Below, piece after piece: positions 33,064-43,200 of a stretch of 64,000 nt of DNA (its first letter is position 1; each line of letters starts with the position of its first letter). The notes under the pieces were generated by a model, which made no database searches, had not been told where the DNA came from, and was given only the letters and a program-made list of their open reading frames with translations. Position numbers and translations under genes: made by a program. The DNA is from Flavivirga aquimarina (GTDB taxonomy: Bacteria > Bacteroidota > Bacteroidia > Flavobacteriales > Flavobacteriaceae): the NCBI RefSeq assembly GCF_030540835.1, contig NZ_JAUOEK010000084.1, positions 62,001 through 126,000 of the forward strand. The letters are read 5' to 3'.

Positions 33064-33924
33064 TCAAAAATACTTTTTTAAAAGACCAGACACAGAACCA
33101 TGATAAGAACTACCAAATAAATTTAAATGCACTAAAAGATAATACAATTGGTAGATTTCTATTCTTGCTGAGGTATTCTCATCTGTTTTAAAATGAGAAG
33201 CATAGGTTTCGTAAAAAGTGGCATCAAAGCCACCAAATAATTTGGTCATAGCAATGTCTACTTCGTGATGTCCAAAGTAAATAGCAGGATCAATGAGGTA
33301 TGGTACATTATCTTTAGATATGAGATAGTTTCCACTCCATAAATCACCATGTAATAGGGCTGGTTTTATATTTGAAAATAAAGGTTCTAAGAAGTCTTTG
33401 ATGCTTTGTACAGATGGACATTCATTTTTAGAAAGTAGCTGTTTTTCTTTGGCTAATTCTATTTGAGGCTGTAAGCGTTCGGTTGTGTAGAAATCGACCC
33501 AAGTTGTATTTGGTTTATTATTTTGAGGTAAACTGCCGATGAAGTTATCTTGATCTAAACCGAAATTATCGGAAGTACATTGATGTAATTGCGCTAATTG
33601 GTTTCCTAAGTTTTTATAATCTGAAGATGAAGGTGATTTACTTTCAATAAACTCCATGAGTAGAAAAGTGTTATTCTGAAAGCTATCGTGAGCATAAACC
33701 TTAGGTGTTTTTATGGTATTTGTTTCTCTAATTACTTGCAATCCATAAGCTTCAGCTTGAAACATTTTTACAGCATGTATTGAGCTGTTTAATTTTAAAA
33801 AGTAGGAGTTGCTTGAGGTTTCAATTTTATAAGTATTTGAAATGTCACCCCCATGAACCGAGGAAATTCCAGTAATGGATTCTTTAAGAATATTGGATAA
33901 ATATATTTTTAAATCATGGTTCAT
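33064..33924 (-). CDS. Fructosamine kinase family protein
   Basis: A 286-residue kinase of the fructosamine-3-kinase/ketosamine kinase fold, which phosphorylates sugars attached to amines so that the adducts fall apart. The N-terminal SVHGGDISNTYKIETSSNSYFLKLN holds the glycine-rich loop and ATP-binding lysine. The catalytic loop is LLHGDLWSGNYL (about residues 190-201) and the metal-binding aspartate is in YLIDPAIYFGHHEVDIAM, a signature of this family. It is a deglycation or metabolite-repair enzyme by inference. It lies 34 bp downstream of a reductase gene on the same strand. Confidence 0.9.
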   Translation of the reverse strand: MNHDLKIYLSNILKESITGISSVHGGDISNTYKIETSSNSYFLKLNSSIHAVKMFQAEAYGLQVIRETNTIKTPKVYAHDSFQNNTFLLMEFIESKSPSSSDYKNLGNQLAQLHQCTSDNFGLDQDNFIGSLPQNNKPNTTWVDFYTTERLQPQIELAKEKQLLSKNECPSVQSIKDFLEPLFSNIKPALLHGDLWSGNYLISKDNVPYLIDPAIYFGHHEVDIAMTKLFGGFDATFYETYASHFKTDENTSARIEIYQLYYLLVHLNLFGSSYHGSVSGLLKKYF

Positions 33925-33958
33925 TATTTAAAAATAAGAAAGACTTAGTAGAAGAGTG

Positions 33959-34498
33959 TTATCTTTTTCGTTTATAATGACTTTGAACGATCTCATTTAG
34001 AAATACTTCCGTTTTAACATGGTTAAATATTAATGATTTTGGAAGTGTATCAAATAAAGGAACCCCACCTCCCAGTACAATAGGAATCGTGGAAATTCTA
34101 AGTTCATCAATTAAATCGGCTTTGAGGAAATTTTGAACTGTTTTTCCTCCATCAATATAAAGGTTATTAAAACCCTTTTTATGAATACTATCTAAAACAT
34201 CACTTTCTTTTCCATGTAACAGCGTTACTTTGTCTTTAAGATTATCTGGAACTTCTTTAAGTGAATGACTTAAAACAAATACATGCTTTTTATAGGGCCA
34301 GTCTATGTCAAAACTAATAACAGTTTCAAATGTTGTTTTTCCCATGACTATCACATCTATCTCTTCCATTAAATCGTAATAGCCCATGCCATTTTGTTCT
34401 GGATTTGGAATCATATCTAACCAATCCAGTTCGCCATTTTTTCCAGCGATATAACCGTCTAAGCTTTTACCAATAAACACGATGTTTTTATATTCCAT
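33959..34498 (-). CDS. Dihydrofolate reductase-like protein (RibD C-terminal fold)
   Basis: A 179-residue protein with the RibD_C/DHFR-like fold. It starts NIVFIGKSLDGYIAGKNGELDWLD, has VMGKTTFETVISF in the cofactor region, LYIDGGKTVQNFL for the pyrophosphate-binding glycines, and ends ISTIPIVLGGGVPLF. Proteins of this group reduce pterin- or riboflavin-like substrates with NADPH, but the small stand-alone kind, sometimes called YwjB/YyaP-like, has no firm substrate. It probably shares a transcript with the fructosamine-kinase-like gene. Confidence 0.9.
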   Translation of the reverse strand: MEYKNIVFIGKSLDGYIAGKNGELDWLDMIPNPEQNGMGYYDLMEEIDVIVMGKTTFETVISFDIDWPYKKHVFVLSHSLKEVPDNLKDKVTLLHGKESDVLDSIHKKGFNNLYIDGGKTVQNFLKADLIDELRISTIPIVLGGGVPLFDTLPKSLIFNHVKTEVFLNEIVQSHYKRKR

Positions 34499-34579
34499 AT
34501 TTAGTTTTAAATTTAGTTAAAAAAGAATATAAAAATAGAAGATTCAAAAAGTAAATACAGAACTATAAACGAAAAGTTA

Positions 34580-35794
34580 TTAACTTTTCCTCTCTAAAAG
34601 TGCCATATAAAACCCATCAAATCCAGAAGTGTGAGCAAAAACTTTTTTGTCTTTTATCAAAGAAAAATTGGCACCAGCTTCAGATTTTAAAAAAGTCTTT
34701 ACTTGATTTTGGTTTTCAGATGGTAATACAGAACAGGTAGCATACACTAACTTACCTTCTGGTTTTACCATTCTGGAATATTGTTGTAACACGTCTTGTT
34801 GGGTTACCCTAATTCTATCTAAAAACTCGGGTTCTAATTTCCACTTAGCATCTGGATTTCTACGTAAAACCCCCAGACCGGAACAAGGCGCATCAATTAA
34901 AACACGATCTGCTTTATTGTATAATTTTTTAATTGGCTTCGTAGAATCAATAACTTTTAACTCCACATTATGCACACCATTACGTCTGGCTCTTATTTTT
35001 AATTTTTTGAGTTTGCTTTCGTAAATATCCATAGCCACAATCTGACCTTTGTTTTCCATTAAAGAGGCAATATGGAGCGTTTTACCACCAGCACCAGCAC
35101 AAGTATCAACCACTTTCATACCTGGTTTTACGTCCAGAAAATCGGCCACTAATTGAGATGATGCATCTTGAACTTCAAAAAGCCCTTTTTTAAAAGCATC
35201 AGTAACAAAAACGTTGGCACGCTCTATTAATTTAAGCGCAGAATCATGACCTTTAATAAATTCGGTTTCAATACCTTGGTCATGCAAGATGTTTTGTAGT
35301 TTTTCTTTAGTGGTTTTAAGGGTATTGGTTCTTAAAATAACATCAGCTTGTTCGTTCTGTTTTGCTATTTCTTTAGTCCACATTGTTTCACCTAATTCTT
35401 CTAAACCAACTTCATCAATCCAATCAGGAATAGATTCTCTGAGTTTTCTAATTTTTGAAAGTTCATCAAAACGTCCCTTGATTTTTCGAGTAGGTGTATT
35501 TTCAAAATATTTCCAATCGGGTAATTTTATACCTTTTAAAGTAGCCCAAACAGCAAACATGCGCCATAGGTTGTCCCTATCAAAAGGTTCTTTTACTTCA
35601 GCAATTTCAGCATACAAACGTTTCCAACGTACAATATCGTAAGTTGTTTCAGCAACAAAAGCTCTATCTCGGCTCCCCCAACGTTTATCTCGTTTTAATA
35701 GCTGTTGAATTACCTTGTCGGCATATTTGCCTTCATTAAAAATTAGGGTTAATCCATCTATAACAGCAAAGCAAAGGTTTCTATGTAATCGCAT
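34580..35794 (-). CDS. RsmB/NOP-family RNA (cytosine-5) methyltransferase
   Basis: The 404-residue protein has an N-terminal NusB-like helical region and a C-terminal SAM methyltransferase. Motif I is VDTCAGAGGKTLHIA. The two conserved cysteines of m5C RNA methyltransferases are in DAPCSGLGVLRRNPDAKW (motif IV) and YATCSVLPSENQNQV (motif VI, the nucleophile). It most likely methylates a cytosine in 16S rRNA, as RsmB does, but the site cannot be read from sequence. It is divergent from the ECF sigma gene, with a 75-bp gap that holds a minus-strand TAACTTTG element at plus positions 35813-35820. Confidence 0.92.
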   Translation of the reverse strand: MRLHRNLCFAVIDGLTLIFNEGKYADKVIQQLLKRDKRWGSRDRAFVAETTYDIVRWKRLYAEIAEVKEPFDRDNLWRMFAVWATLKGIKLPDWKYFENTPTRKIKGRFDELSKIRKLRESIPDWIDEVGLEELGETMWTKEIAKQNEQADVILRTNTLKTTKEKLQNILHDQGIETEFIKGHDSALKLIERANVFVTDAFKKGLFEVQDASSQLVADFLDVKPGMKVVDTCAGAGGKTLHIASLMENKGQIVAMDIYESKLKKLKIRARRNGVHNVELKVIDSTKPIKKLYNKADRVLIDAPCSGLGVLRRNPDAKWKLEPEFLDRIRVTQQDVLQQYSRMVKPEGKLVYATCSVLPSENQNQVKTFLKSEAGANFSLIKDKKVFAHTSGFDGFYMALLERKS

Positions 35795-35869
35795 GGTTTT
35801 TTAATAAGGCTGCAAAGTTACGCTTAATAAAACAATTAATTTCTTATTTTGCAGGATTAAAAAACACAT

Positions 35870-36448
35870 TTGACGGAGCAAAATTTCATAGACGACTTAA
35901 TTGAAGGAAAACAATCTGCTTACAGTAAGCTCATTGATGATTTTCAGCAAAAAGTATTTGCTACTTGTATATCGTTTGTACCTAATAAAGAAGATGCCGA
36001 AGACATTGCCCAAGATGTTTTTGTTGAAGTTTTTAATTCAATTGGTAAATTTAAAGGGCGTTCTAAGTTATCAACATGGATATATCGTATTGCAACCAAT
36101 AAATGTTTAGAGTTTATAAGAAAAAAGAACACTAAAAAACGCTTTGCTTTTTTACAATCTATTATGGGGAATGAGATTCCTGTTGATAAATCAAGTTATT
36201 TTACAGAGATGAATCATCCGGGAATTGTTTTAGAGAATAAAGAAAAAAGTGAAACCCTTTTTAGAGCGATTAATCAATTACCCGACGCTCAAAAAGTGGT
36301 ATTTACATTAAGCAAAGTAGATGGGAAAAGTTACCAGGAAATTTGTGATATTACTGAGAAAAGTATGTCCTCGGTAGAGTCTTTAATGTTTAGAGCGAAA
36401 AAGAATTTGCAAGGGTTATTGGAAAATTTTTATAAAAATGACATTTAA
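35870..36448 (+). CDS. ECF RNA polymerase sigma factor (first triad)
   Basis: A 192-residue sigma-70-family factor of the extracytoplasmic type. Region 2 is visible as PNKEDAEDIAQDVFVEVFNSIGKFKGRSKLSTWIYRIATNKCLEF and region 4 as QLPDAQKVVFTLSKVDGKSYQEICDITEKSMSSVESLMFRAKKNL. The start is a TTG codon: the frame has a TAA four codons upstream and no ATG before the conserved sequence, so TTG is the only reasonable choice. Two genes for a membrane protein and a Spy-like protein follow within 40 bp each. Target promoters are unknown. Confidence 0.92.
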   Translation: MTEQNFIDDLIEGKQSAYSKLIDDFQQKVFATCISFVPNKEDAEDIAQDVFVEVFNSIGKFKGRSKLSTWIYRIATNKCLEFIRKKNTKKRFAFLQSIMGNEIPVDKSSYFTEMNHPGIVLENKEKSETLFRAINQLPDAQKVVFTLSKVDGKSYQEICDITEKSMSSVESLMFRAKKNLQGLLENFYKNDI

Positions 36449-36486
36449 CGCAAGTTTTTATAAATTATTGCATCTAAAATTATAAT

Positions 36487-36798
36487 ATGAAAACAAATAA
36501 CACCATACAGGAAAAAATAGAAAGCACTTTTAGTGCTATGGATGCTATTGAAGAGGTTAAAATATCTCCTTTTTTCAAAGATAAGACCATGCGTAAATTG
36601 TTTGAAGAAAAAGAAGAAGAAAAAGTAATATGGTCTTGGTTTACGCCCAAACTACAATTGGCAACATTAGTATGTCTTATATTGATTAATGCTTATGCAT
36701 TTACTAATTTAAGTGCTGACAATCATGAAGATAATGTTGAAGAGTTTGCAGAAACTTTCGGATTGTCTACAAATTCTGATATAGATTTATTTAATTAA
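36487..36798 (+). CDS. Putative membrane partner of the sigma factor (anti-sigma-like)
   Basis: A 103-residue protein with an acidic, helical N-terminal half (TIQEKIESTFSAMDAIEEVKISPFFKDKTMRKLFEE), one membrane helix at about residues 55-75 (LQLATLVCLILINAYAFTNL) and a short acidic tail outside. The N-terminal cytoplasmic part before a single span is the layout of small anti-sigma factors. It lies between an ECF sigma gene and a Spy-like gene, and the second sigma operon of this window has a protein of the same shape in the same place. The anti-sigma role is inferred from position only. Confidence 0.6.
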   Translation: MKTNNTIQEKIESTFSAMDAIEEVKISPFFKDKTMRKLFEEKEEEKVIWSWFTPKLQLATLVCLILINAYAFTNLSADNHEDNVEEFAETFGLSTNSDIDLFN

Positions 36799-36809
36799 AA
36801 AAGAATAAT

Positions 36810-37352
36810 ATGAATAAAAATAAACTCTTATATATCTTACTCGCTTTTTTAATTGTAGTTAATGGTTTCTTTTTGTCTAAATATTTAGGAGTACCTGAAG
36901 TTACCCAAGATAGAAAAAAGCCCATGGGTGATGCGAAACCATTTAGTTTTATTGCTAAGGAATTAAAATTTGAAGAAGAACAACTTGTAGAGTTTGAAAA
37001 AATTAGTAAAGAGCACCATCAAGCCATGCGAAGATCTTTAGATGCAACAAAAGCTTTAAAAGATGAATTGTTTGATGAAATTTCTAAAGATAGTATCTTT
37101 CAGGATAAAGTAGATTCTATTATAGATTTATTGGGTAAACAAGGACAGAAAAAAGAAAAGCAAATATTTTTTTATTTAAGAGATGTTCGTAGAATATGCA
37201 ACGATAAACAAAAAGAACGTTTTGCCAATATTATTAGTGACGCTTTACGAAAAAGAGGAGCTAAAGGAGAGAGACCAGAAGGCCCTCCCCATGGAAGACC
37301 AGAAGGCCCTCCTGGAGATATGCTTGATGGGCCACCTCCACCAAGACCATAG
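36810..37352 (+). CDS. Spy/CpxP-like periplasmic protein, sensor of the sigma system
   Basis: A 180-residue protein with an N-terminal membrane anchor or uncleaved signal (KLLYILLAFLIVVNGFFL) and a helical periplasmic part (FEEEQLVEFEKISKEHHQAMRRSLDATKALKDEL) typical of the heavy-metal-resistance/Spy-like group. The tail is a low-complexity proline- and glycine-rich segment with the repeat RPEGPPHG/RPEGPPGD and ends GPPPPRP. Proteins of this group beside ECF factors are thought to sense misfolded proteins or metals. It closes the triad and is followed by a terminator. Confidence 0.72.
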   Translation: MNKNKLLYILLAFLIVVNGFFLSKYLGVPEVTQDRKKPMGDAKPFSFIAKELKFEEEQLVEFEKISKEHHQAMRRSLDATKALKDELFDEISKDSIFQDKVDSIIDLLGKQGQKKEKQIFFYLRDVRRICNDKQKERFANIISDALRKRGAKGERPEGPPHGRPEGPPGDMLDGPPPPRP

Positions 37353-37371
37353 TTAATTTGAAAACATCATT

Positions 37372-37406
37372 AAAACCCTATTAAGTCATTTACTTAATAG
37401 GGTTTT
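37372..37406 (+). terminator. Terminator of the first sigma triad
   Basis: A perfect 15-bp stem (AAAACCCTATTAAGT against ACTTAATAGGGTTTT) with a 5-nt loop, 19 bp after the Spy-like gene. Confidence 0.9.
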
Positions 37407-37506
37407 ATAATTGAAATTACATTGTGAAAAGTTAAAATCAAGTTAAAGGAACAAGTATTTTAAGCAATTGGCATCTAAATATTCATAACATTAAAACAAG
37501 TAAATT

Positions 37507-37794
37507 ATGAAGCGTAATACATTAAGAATAGGTATATTTTTAGGAATGATGACATTCCTGTTTACATTTAACACTAATGCGCAATCTTCTGACAAAAATC
37601 AGGGTAGACAAAAACCTCCAACGATAGAAGAACTTTTTGAAATGATGGATGCTAATGAGGATGATAAATTGTCTTTAAAAGAAGTAAAAGGACCTTTAAA
37701 AAAGGACTTTTCAAAAATTGACACTGACGAAGACGGTTTTTTAACAAAGGAGGAATTAGAGAAAGGCCCAAAACCTAAAAGAAAGGAAGATTAA
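37507..37794 (+). CDS. Small secreted EF-hand calcium-binding protein
   Basis: The 95-residue precursor has a signal peptide (ending TFNTNAQ) and a pair of EF-hand loops: DANEDDKLSLKE (about residues 49-60) and DTDEDGFLTKEE (about 72-83), each with acidic ligands at positions 1, 3, 5 and 12 as expected. The tail is basic (PKPKRKED). It probably binds calcium in the periplasm. It lies alone between two terminators, directly after the sigma/Spy triad, and may belong to the same stress response. Confidence 0.88.
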   Translation: MKRNTLRIGIFLGMMTFLFTFNTNAQSSDKNQGRQKPPTIEELFEMMDANEDDKLSLKEVKGPLKKDFSKIDTDEDGFLTKEELEKGPKPKRKED

Positions 37795-37886
37795 AAGTAG
37801 TAATTGAGTAACAAAACATATTTTAAATATTGGTTTACATTATTTTATAGTTTGATTATGTAAATTTGGTTGGTTGGTTAGTTTGG

Positions 37887-37919
37887 AAAGTTTCACAATA
37901 TTTTTTGTGAAACTTTTTT
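37887..37919 (+). terminator. Terminator after the EF-hand gene
   Basis: A perfect 12-bp stem (AAAGTTTCACAA with TTGTGAAACTTT) and 6-nt loop followed by T residues, about 90 bp downstream of the EF-hand gene. Confidence 0.85.
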
Positions 37920-38044
37920 ATATTAAACTTTCATAAAATGGTATGGTCTAAGATAGTATAAACCTTTTATTTAATATAACCAGTTGTTCAAAGTTAAATG
38001 ATACTTAGCACGTTTAATTAGTGAATTATTAATATGAAATAATT

Positions 38045-38911
38045 ATGATGAATTTTAAATATTTATTGATAGCACCTTTTGTAGTTTTTATTTTTTTTAT
38101 CTCATGTTCCAGCTCAGGAAATGAAAATCTGACTATCTGGTATCAGGATTTGGATGGTGACGGACTAGGAAACCCCGATGTTACCATAGAGTCTGAAAAT
38201 CAACCTGATGGTTATGTTGCAAACAATGACGATACCAATGATAATATTGCAGCTACAGACTATGATATATCTTCAATACTTAGCAAATTTATTGGAACCG
38301 GTTTATCTTATGAAGTAAATGGAAATACAGTAACTTTTACAACCCAAGATTTACCAGATCATACAAGTCCGTATTGGCCAGTTAGTAATAGTTTGTATGA
38401 AGACTATAACGGCACAAATTCAAATTGGAATCAAAACCCAAATGAAATTGCAACTCAAAATGTTGTGCTTACCATTACTTTAAACCCAGAGGAAGCAACA
38501 ACGCATCAAGCTACGAATTTGGGGCCAATTGGTATTTCAAGAAATGGTGTTGTATTTTTTAATCAGTACGCAGGGCCAGACCAACCATTAACAAGTGAAA
38601 TAAATTCGTTTGATCAATGGTTAGGACACCCAACAGGAATGGATATGTATCATTATCATATTGAGCCTACTTACCTAACGCAGGAATTTGGAGAAGATGC
38701 TTTTTTAGGGCTTTTGGCCGATGGTTTCCCTGTTTATGGACCTGTTGAAAATGGCGAAACGATAACAAATAATGATTTAGATGCGTATCATGGTCATACA
38801 TCTGCTACCGCCGATTTTCCTGAAGGAATCTATCATTATCATGTAACAAACCAAGACCCATATATTAATGGTAATGGTTATTTTGGTACGCCGGGTAATA
38901 TTTCGAATTAG
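38045..38911 (+). CDS. YHYH-domain lipoprotein
   Basis: The 288-residue lipoprotein (signal ending FFISC) contains the YHYH domain, named for its tyrosine-histidine motif, seen here as MYHYHIEP (about residue 200) and IYHYHVT near the end. Other conserved pieces are HQATNLGPIGISRNGVVFFNQYAGP and LGLLADGFPVYGP. A short acidic region after the lipid anchor (DLDGDGLGNPD) resembles a calcium-binding repeat. The function of the domain is unknown, but the histidines suggest metal binding. It heads a three-gene lipoprotein operon with a MORN-repeat protein and a SCO1-like copper protein. Confidence 0.88.
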   Translation: MMNFKYLLIAPFVVFIFFISCSSSGNENLTIWYQDLDGDGLGNPDVTIESENQPDGYVANNDDTNDNIAATDYDISSILSKFIGTGLSYEVNGNTVTFTTQDLPDHTSPYWPVSNSLYEDYNGTNSNWNQNPNEIATQNVVLTITLNPEEATTHQATNLGPIGISRNGVVFFNQYAGPDQPLTSEINSFDQWLGHPTGMDMYHYHIEPTYLTQEFGEDAFLGLLADGFPVYGPVENGETITNNDLDAYHGHTSATADFPEGIYHYHVTNQDPYINGNGYFGTPGNISN

Positions 38912-38915
38912 ATGG

Positions 38916-39485
38916 ATGTCTAGCAAATTAATATATATCATCTTTTTTACAGGAGTACTATATGCCTGTAATACCGTAAAACATAAACAAATTATTGAAG
39001 CATCAGATTCTAATTTGAAGCTTAATAATGGTGTTTTATTATACAAAGGCTTACCTTTTACAGGAAATTTACAAGCATATTATGTTGACAAAATTTTAAA
39101 ATATGATATTGAATATGTTGATGGAAAAAAAGAAGGTTACGAGAAGTATTGGTTTAGAAATGGTTCAAAATCAATAGAGCGTTATTATACAAAAGGGCAT
39201 AAATCTGGAGTACATAAAGCTTGGTGGAACGATACTGTTCTTAGATTTGAATATCATTTTAATAATAAAGGTGAGTACCATGGTATTGTTAAAGAATGGT
39301 ATAAAACTGGTCAATTGTTTAAAATGTTTAATTATTTAAATGGAAAAGAGGTTGGTAGCCAACGTCTTTGGAAAATAGATGGCACTATAAAAGCCAATTA
39401 TGAAGTGGTTAATGGAGAGCGATTTGGTTTAATAGGTTTGAAAAAGTGTTATACAGTGACAACAAATAGCGACGAAATTAGATGA
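38916..39485 (+). CDS. MORN-repeat lipoprotein (YwqK-like)
   Basis: The 189-residue lipoprotein starts at the ATG at 38916, which gives a proper signal (MSSKLIYIIFFTGVLYAC, lipid cysteine at 18); an upstream in-frame start would run into the end of the YHYH gene without a signal. The body is a string of MORN-type beta repeats (GKKEGYEKYWFRNGSKSIERYY, KSGVHKAWW, GEYHGIVKEWYKTGQLF, GKEVGSQRLW). Proteins of this type are annotated as YwqK-family antitoxins, although no toxin is present here. Its stop overlaps the next start by four bases (ATGA), a sign of translational coupling. Confidence 0.85.
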   Translation: MSSKLIYIIFFTGVLYACNTVKHKQIIEASDSNLKLNNGVLLYKGLPFTGNLQAYYVDKILKYDIEYVDGKKEGYEKYWFRNGSKSIERYYTKGHKSGVHKAWWNDTVLRFEYHFNNKGEYHGIVKEWYKTGQLFKMFNYLNGKEVGSQRLWKIDGTIKANYEVVNGERFGLIGLKKCYTVTTNSDEIR

Positions 39486-40111
39486 AATATACTATTTTAA
39501 TAGTATTGGTTTTTATTATTGCATCTTGTAAAAATAAGGAAGCTGAGAGTAATGAGATAGCAGAGTTACCTTATTTTAACAGTAGCGACTTTACCCCCGA
39601 GTGGAATAAAGCGATACATAAAATTCCAGCATTTTCTTTTACCAATCAAAATGGAGAAACTGTTACTAATAAAACGTATAAAAACAAGATTTATATAGCC
39701 GACTTCTTTTTTACTACTTGTCCGGGTATATGTCCTAAGCTTACAAAAAATATGACAGGTCTTCAAGAAGCATATAAAGATGACCATGATATTATGTTAC
39801 TTTCTCATACTGTAATGCCTTGGAAAGATTCAATTCCTATTTTAAAAGATTATGCCCAAAGGAATGGTGTGAATGCTGCAAAATGGCATTTGGTAACTGG
39901 AGATAAGGATGAATTATATAATATAGCGAGAGCAGGGTATTTTGCTGATGAAGATTTTATAAAAACACAAGATGAAAGTGACTTTATACACACTGAGAAT
40001 TTTATTTTAATAGACAAGCAAGGTTTTATACGAGGTGTATATAACGGTACTTTAAAAATTGATGTAGACCGTTTAAAGCGGCATATAGCGATTCTGAAAC
40101 GGGAGATTTAG
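39482..40111 (+). CDS. SCO1/SenC-family copper protein, lipoprotein
   Basis: The 209-residue lipoprotein (signal MKYTILIVLVFIIASC) has a thioredoxin fold with the copper site C80-x3-C84 in TTCPGICPK and the third ligand H170 in DFIHTENF. SCO proteins deliver copper to the CuA site of cytochrome oxidase or act as thiol reductases. The gene overlaps the MORN-repeat gene by four bases and ends the YHYH operon, which suggests that the three periplasmic lipoproteins serve a shared, possibly copper-related, task. Confidence 0.93.
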   Translation: MKYTILIVLVFIIASCKNKEAESNEIAELPYFNSSDFTPEWNKAIHKIPAFSFTNQNGETVTNKTYKNKIYIADFFFTTCPGICPKLTKNMTGLQEAYKDDHDIMLLSHTVMPWKDSIPILKDYAQRNGVNAAKWHLVTGDKDELYNIARAGYFADEDFIKTQDESDFIHTENFILIDKQGFIRGVYNGTLKIDVDRLKRHIAILKREI

Positions 40112-40295
40112 TGGTATAATTACTTTTCACGCGAATCCATATTTTGATTTTTTAGGATAGTCATTGAAATGGTTAAAAGCAGTCATGTCGATAAATATAC
40201 GATTTAGACATCTCATTATATAAGCTTTAATTATAATGGGGTAATCTCCTGACTTCGATTTATTTTTTAAACTTTTTTGTTTGAAAATCGACAGT

Positions 40296-43200
40296 TTATT
40301 TATTTTCAGATTTCAATTCCTTTATACTGTTTACAACATCATTATGATTTAGCATGTCTTTCATAAACTGGTAAGCAGGTTTTGCAATAACCCTACTTAA
40401 AGCGGGTTCTATAACCACACATGCATCAGGACAACTTTTACAATCGTTACATTTGTTAATAGCACAGTCAATATCCTCATCATTGTCTTTAATTCTTTTT
40501 TTAATTTTTTTAATGCATAAAGTATCTAAAGCTATTTTCCCATAAATATTTTGAACATCTTCAAAAGTGAATTTATGAGGTAGGTAGATACTTATAAATC
40601 TTATATCGTCTTCTGTTTTATCAAGGTATTTTAATTTATTTTTTATGTATATGGGGAACATTTCTGTAGCCGCAACAGATGAAATAATGGCATTTATTTC
40701 GTTGGATTCATTGATCTCAAGATCTTTGCAGTAAGACAGATGTTCTTTTAAATAATTTTTGATAAATAAATCTTTATCATTTACAATGTTAACAAATACA
40801 TCTTCTTTGTGTTTCTTTTTAAATACTTTATTAGTATCGACTTCCCGCTCCATTTTATTTACAGCGCTGTATAATTTATAAGCAGAAAGTAACCCTGAAT
40901 TTTCGTAGATACCTCCATCGTTATATTGTCCTTTTCCTTCTATAGTGGCAGCAGGGCTTATTAGAGGGAATCTGTTTGTAGTAGATACAGCATTATAAAA
41001 AGAAAGGGTACTATTTCTTTTTGAGCCTAATTCCAGAATATCATCAGCCCCCATATATAGGAGCGAATTTATGTCTTTATGTTTATCGTCAATCTTGACA
41101 GAAACGGCCATACCCTGACCTCCTTTAATATTAGTCGTATTTGCAATAAGTATGGGAAAACCAGAATATTTTTCGTAGATATTCTTTTTCCAATAGTTCC
41201 TGAAAGGAGTAGAGTTGAATTGTAATGTATCAAATCCGGAGTATTCAGCATAAACTTTCATAGCTGATGTAGAACGATCCTTCCCTTTTGAATCACACAC
41301 AAACCTAGGGACTAAAAGATGGTTTAAAAGATCCCTGCCGAGAAGATGTGTTAAATCCATAGCTAAGATGTTTTCAGTGGCTATGGTATCAATAGCGTTA
41401 TCAATTTTATTTTTATGACTCAATGCCACAGTTGTGTTTACTAACCCAATAGTACCACCGGAGGCTCCGGACAGGCATACTGTATTATTAATGAAATCGG
41501 GGTGTTCTTTTATAATTTCGTTTAAAACCGCCATAGTCCACGCATTGGCTTTCATACCGCCTCCATAGCAACCAACATAGTATCGAGAATTTTGATTAGA
41601 ATCTTTTCTTAACTTATTTACATAGGCTTCGAGGCTTAGTTCGCCAGATTTTTTTCTTTTAATTTGTTCTAAATGATACAAGTTACTCTTCGTGCCGTCT
41701 ATAAACCTTGCTGTAATATTAAATATCAGTAAGACAAAAACGGCTGTAGCAAACGTAAAAAAGAAGCGTTTTTTGTTTTGTTTGGCGAAAACTTGATCTG
41801 ATTGATTGTAATAAATAAAGTGTTTGATTATTATAACGATGATACCATAAAATAGGTAGAAGTATGATAGGATAATGATTATCGCATTAATACCCAGTGC
41901 TTGTTCTGGAAAGAAATTAATGAATATTAAAAAAAATAAATTAATAAAACCGCTGTATATTAAGATTTGAAGAAATACAATATTGTTACTCATGGAACCA
42001 AAGCTTAATTGCAATACACGTATTTTTGAAAAGAACTTTAACAAAGGGTTGCCTCCGGTAAAATCGTGACGCTTAAAATAGTCTCTTATCTTGTTTATTC
42101 TTTCGTTTATTGGAGTATCTATATTTTCGAGATTCATTAAAGTGAAAGCGTAGAAAATAGCCAATACTTTAGGATTGAAAAATACATATCTGAAAATAGA
42201 TCGATATGTTCTGTAATACACATATGTAATCGATTGAAATACAATACATGTCAAGCTAATAAAAACTGTTGTTTTGTTATAGGGAGAATCAGCATATATA
42301 TACAACGATATTAATAAAGCTGTATGAATAATAACGGTGGCAATTAAAAGCACTAAATAAACGAGCATGGGCCTTTTTATACTGTATGGGCTAGAGGTTT
42401 CGTTTTCATCATTGACTAAATAGACCTCTGTAGGATCATCAGTTACTCCTCCAATATTTAAAAAATCTTTATTGTCAATTTGCCATTTTTCTTTTTTCTT
42501 TTTTAAAACGTACAACCACCAGATAAGAGTTATTAGCAATGGAGTTGAAAGGCCACTAACAGAGAAATTGCAGATAAAGTTAGTGTCTGCAGTGTAAGCA
42601 ATCATATAAAACAAGGCTACATAAAAGAAGGCTCCTAGGGTACGCCTTAAAAAATTAATATAGTTTTCATAATTCTTGTGACCTTTATTTTTATTGTTGT
42701 CTTGCTCAGTTTTTTTTATATACCAAATGGTACCAAATAGCCAAATTTTCCTAGAGATTCGCCAATCCTTTTCAGGGATTTTATCACCATTTTTTAAAAG
42801 AAAATAGTTTGGATAGTGTGATAGGGCGATGCAAAATATTGGTGCGAAAAAACCCAATAAGCCACCGACAAATAGAAAAGGGGATTCGTATAAATCTACT
42901 ACAATAGAGTTTACCTGTGGTACTTTGGGTAAAGCAGAACCGATAATAAATAATATAATCAGGCTTATGTATGAGGACTTAATAAAATCCCAAATTATAG
43001 TCAGTCCATTTTGTATTGAATATTTTAGTATAGTCAATAGAAATATTATAAATGAAGAAGCGTAGAAAACTACTTTTATTGTAGCAATTTTTTTTGGATA
43101 CGATTTATTTGTCAAGTAGTGGATGTTTTCTATAACATCAAAGGTATAAGCTGCAATAGCTGCTATTAAATATACCCAGAAAAACCATTTGTTTGTTGTG

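Noticed and set aside
32879-33067. A 62-codon minus-strand frame in the repeat region
   Set aside because: It is made almost entirely of repeat sequence and has no promoter or domain.
37267-37351. Proline/glycine-rich repeat as a collagen-like mobile repeat
   Set aside because: It is a two-unit low-complexity tail of the Spy-like protein, as often seen in this family, with no sign of mobility.
38868-38915. Earlier start for the MORN-repeat lipoprotein
   Set aside because: It would overlap the end of the YHYH gene and hide the lipoprotein signal that begins at 38916.
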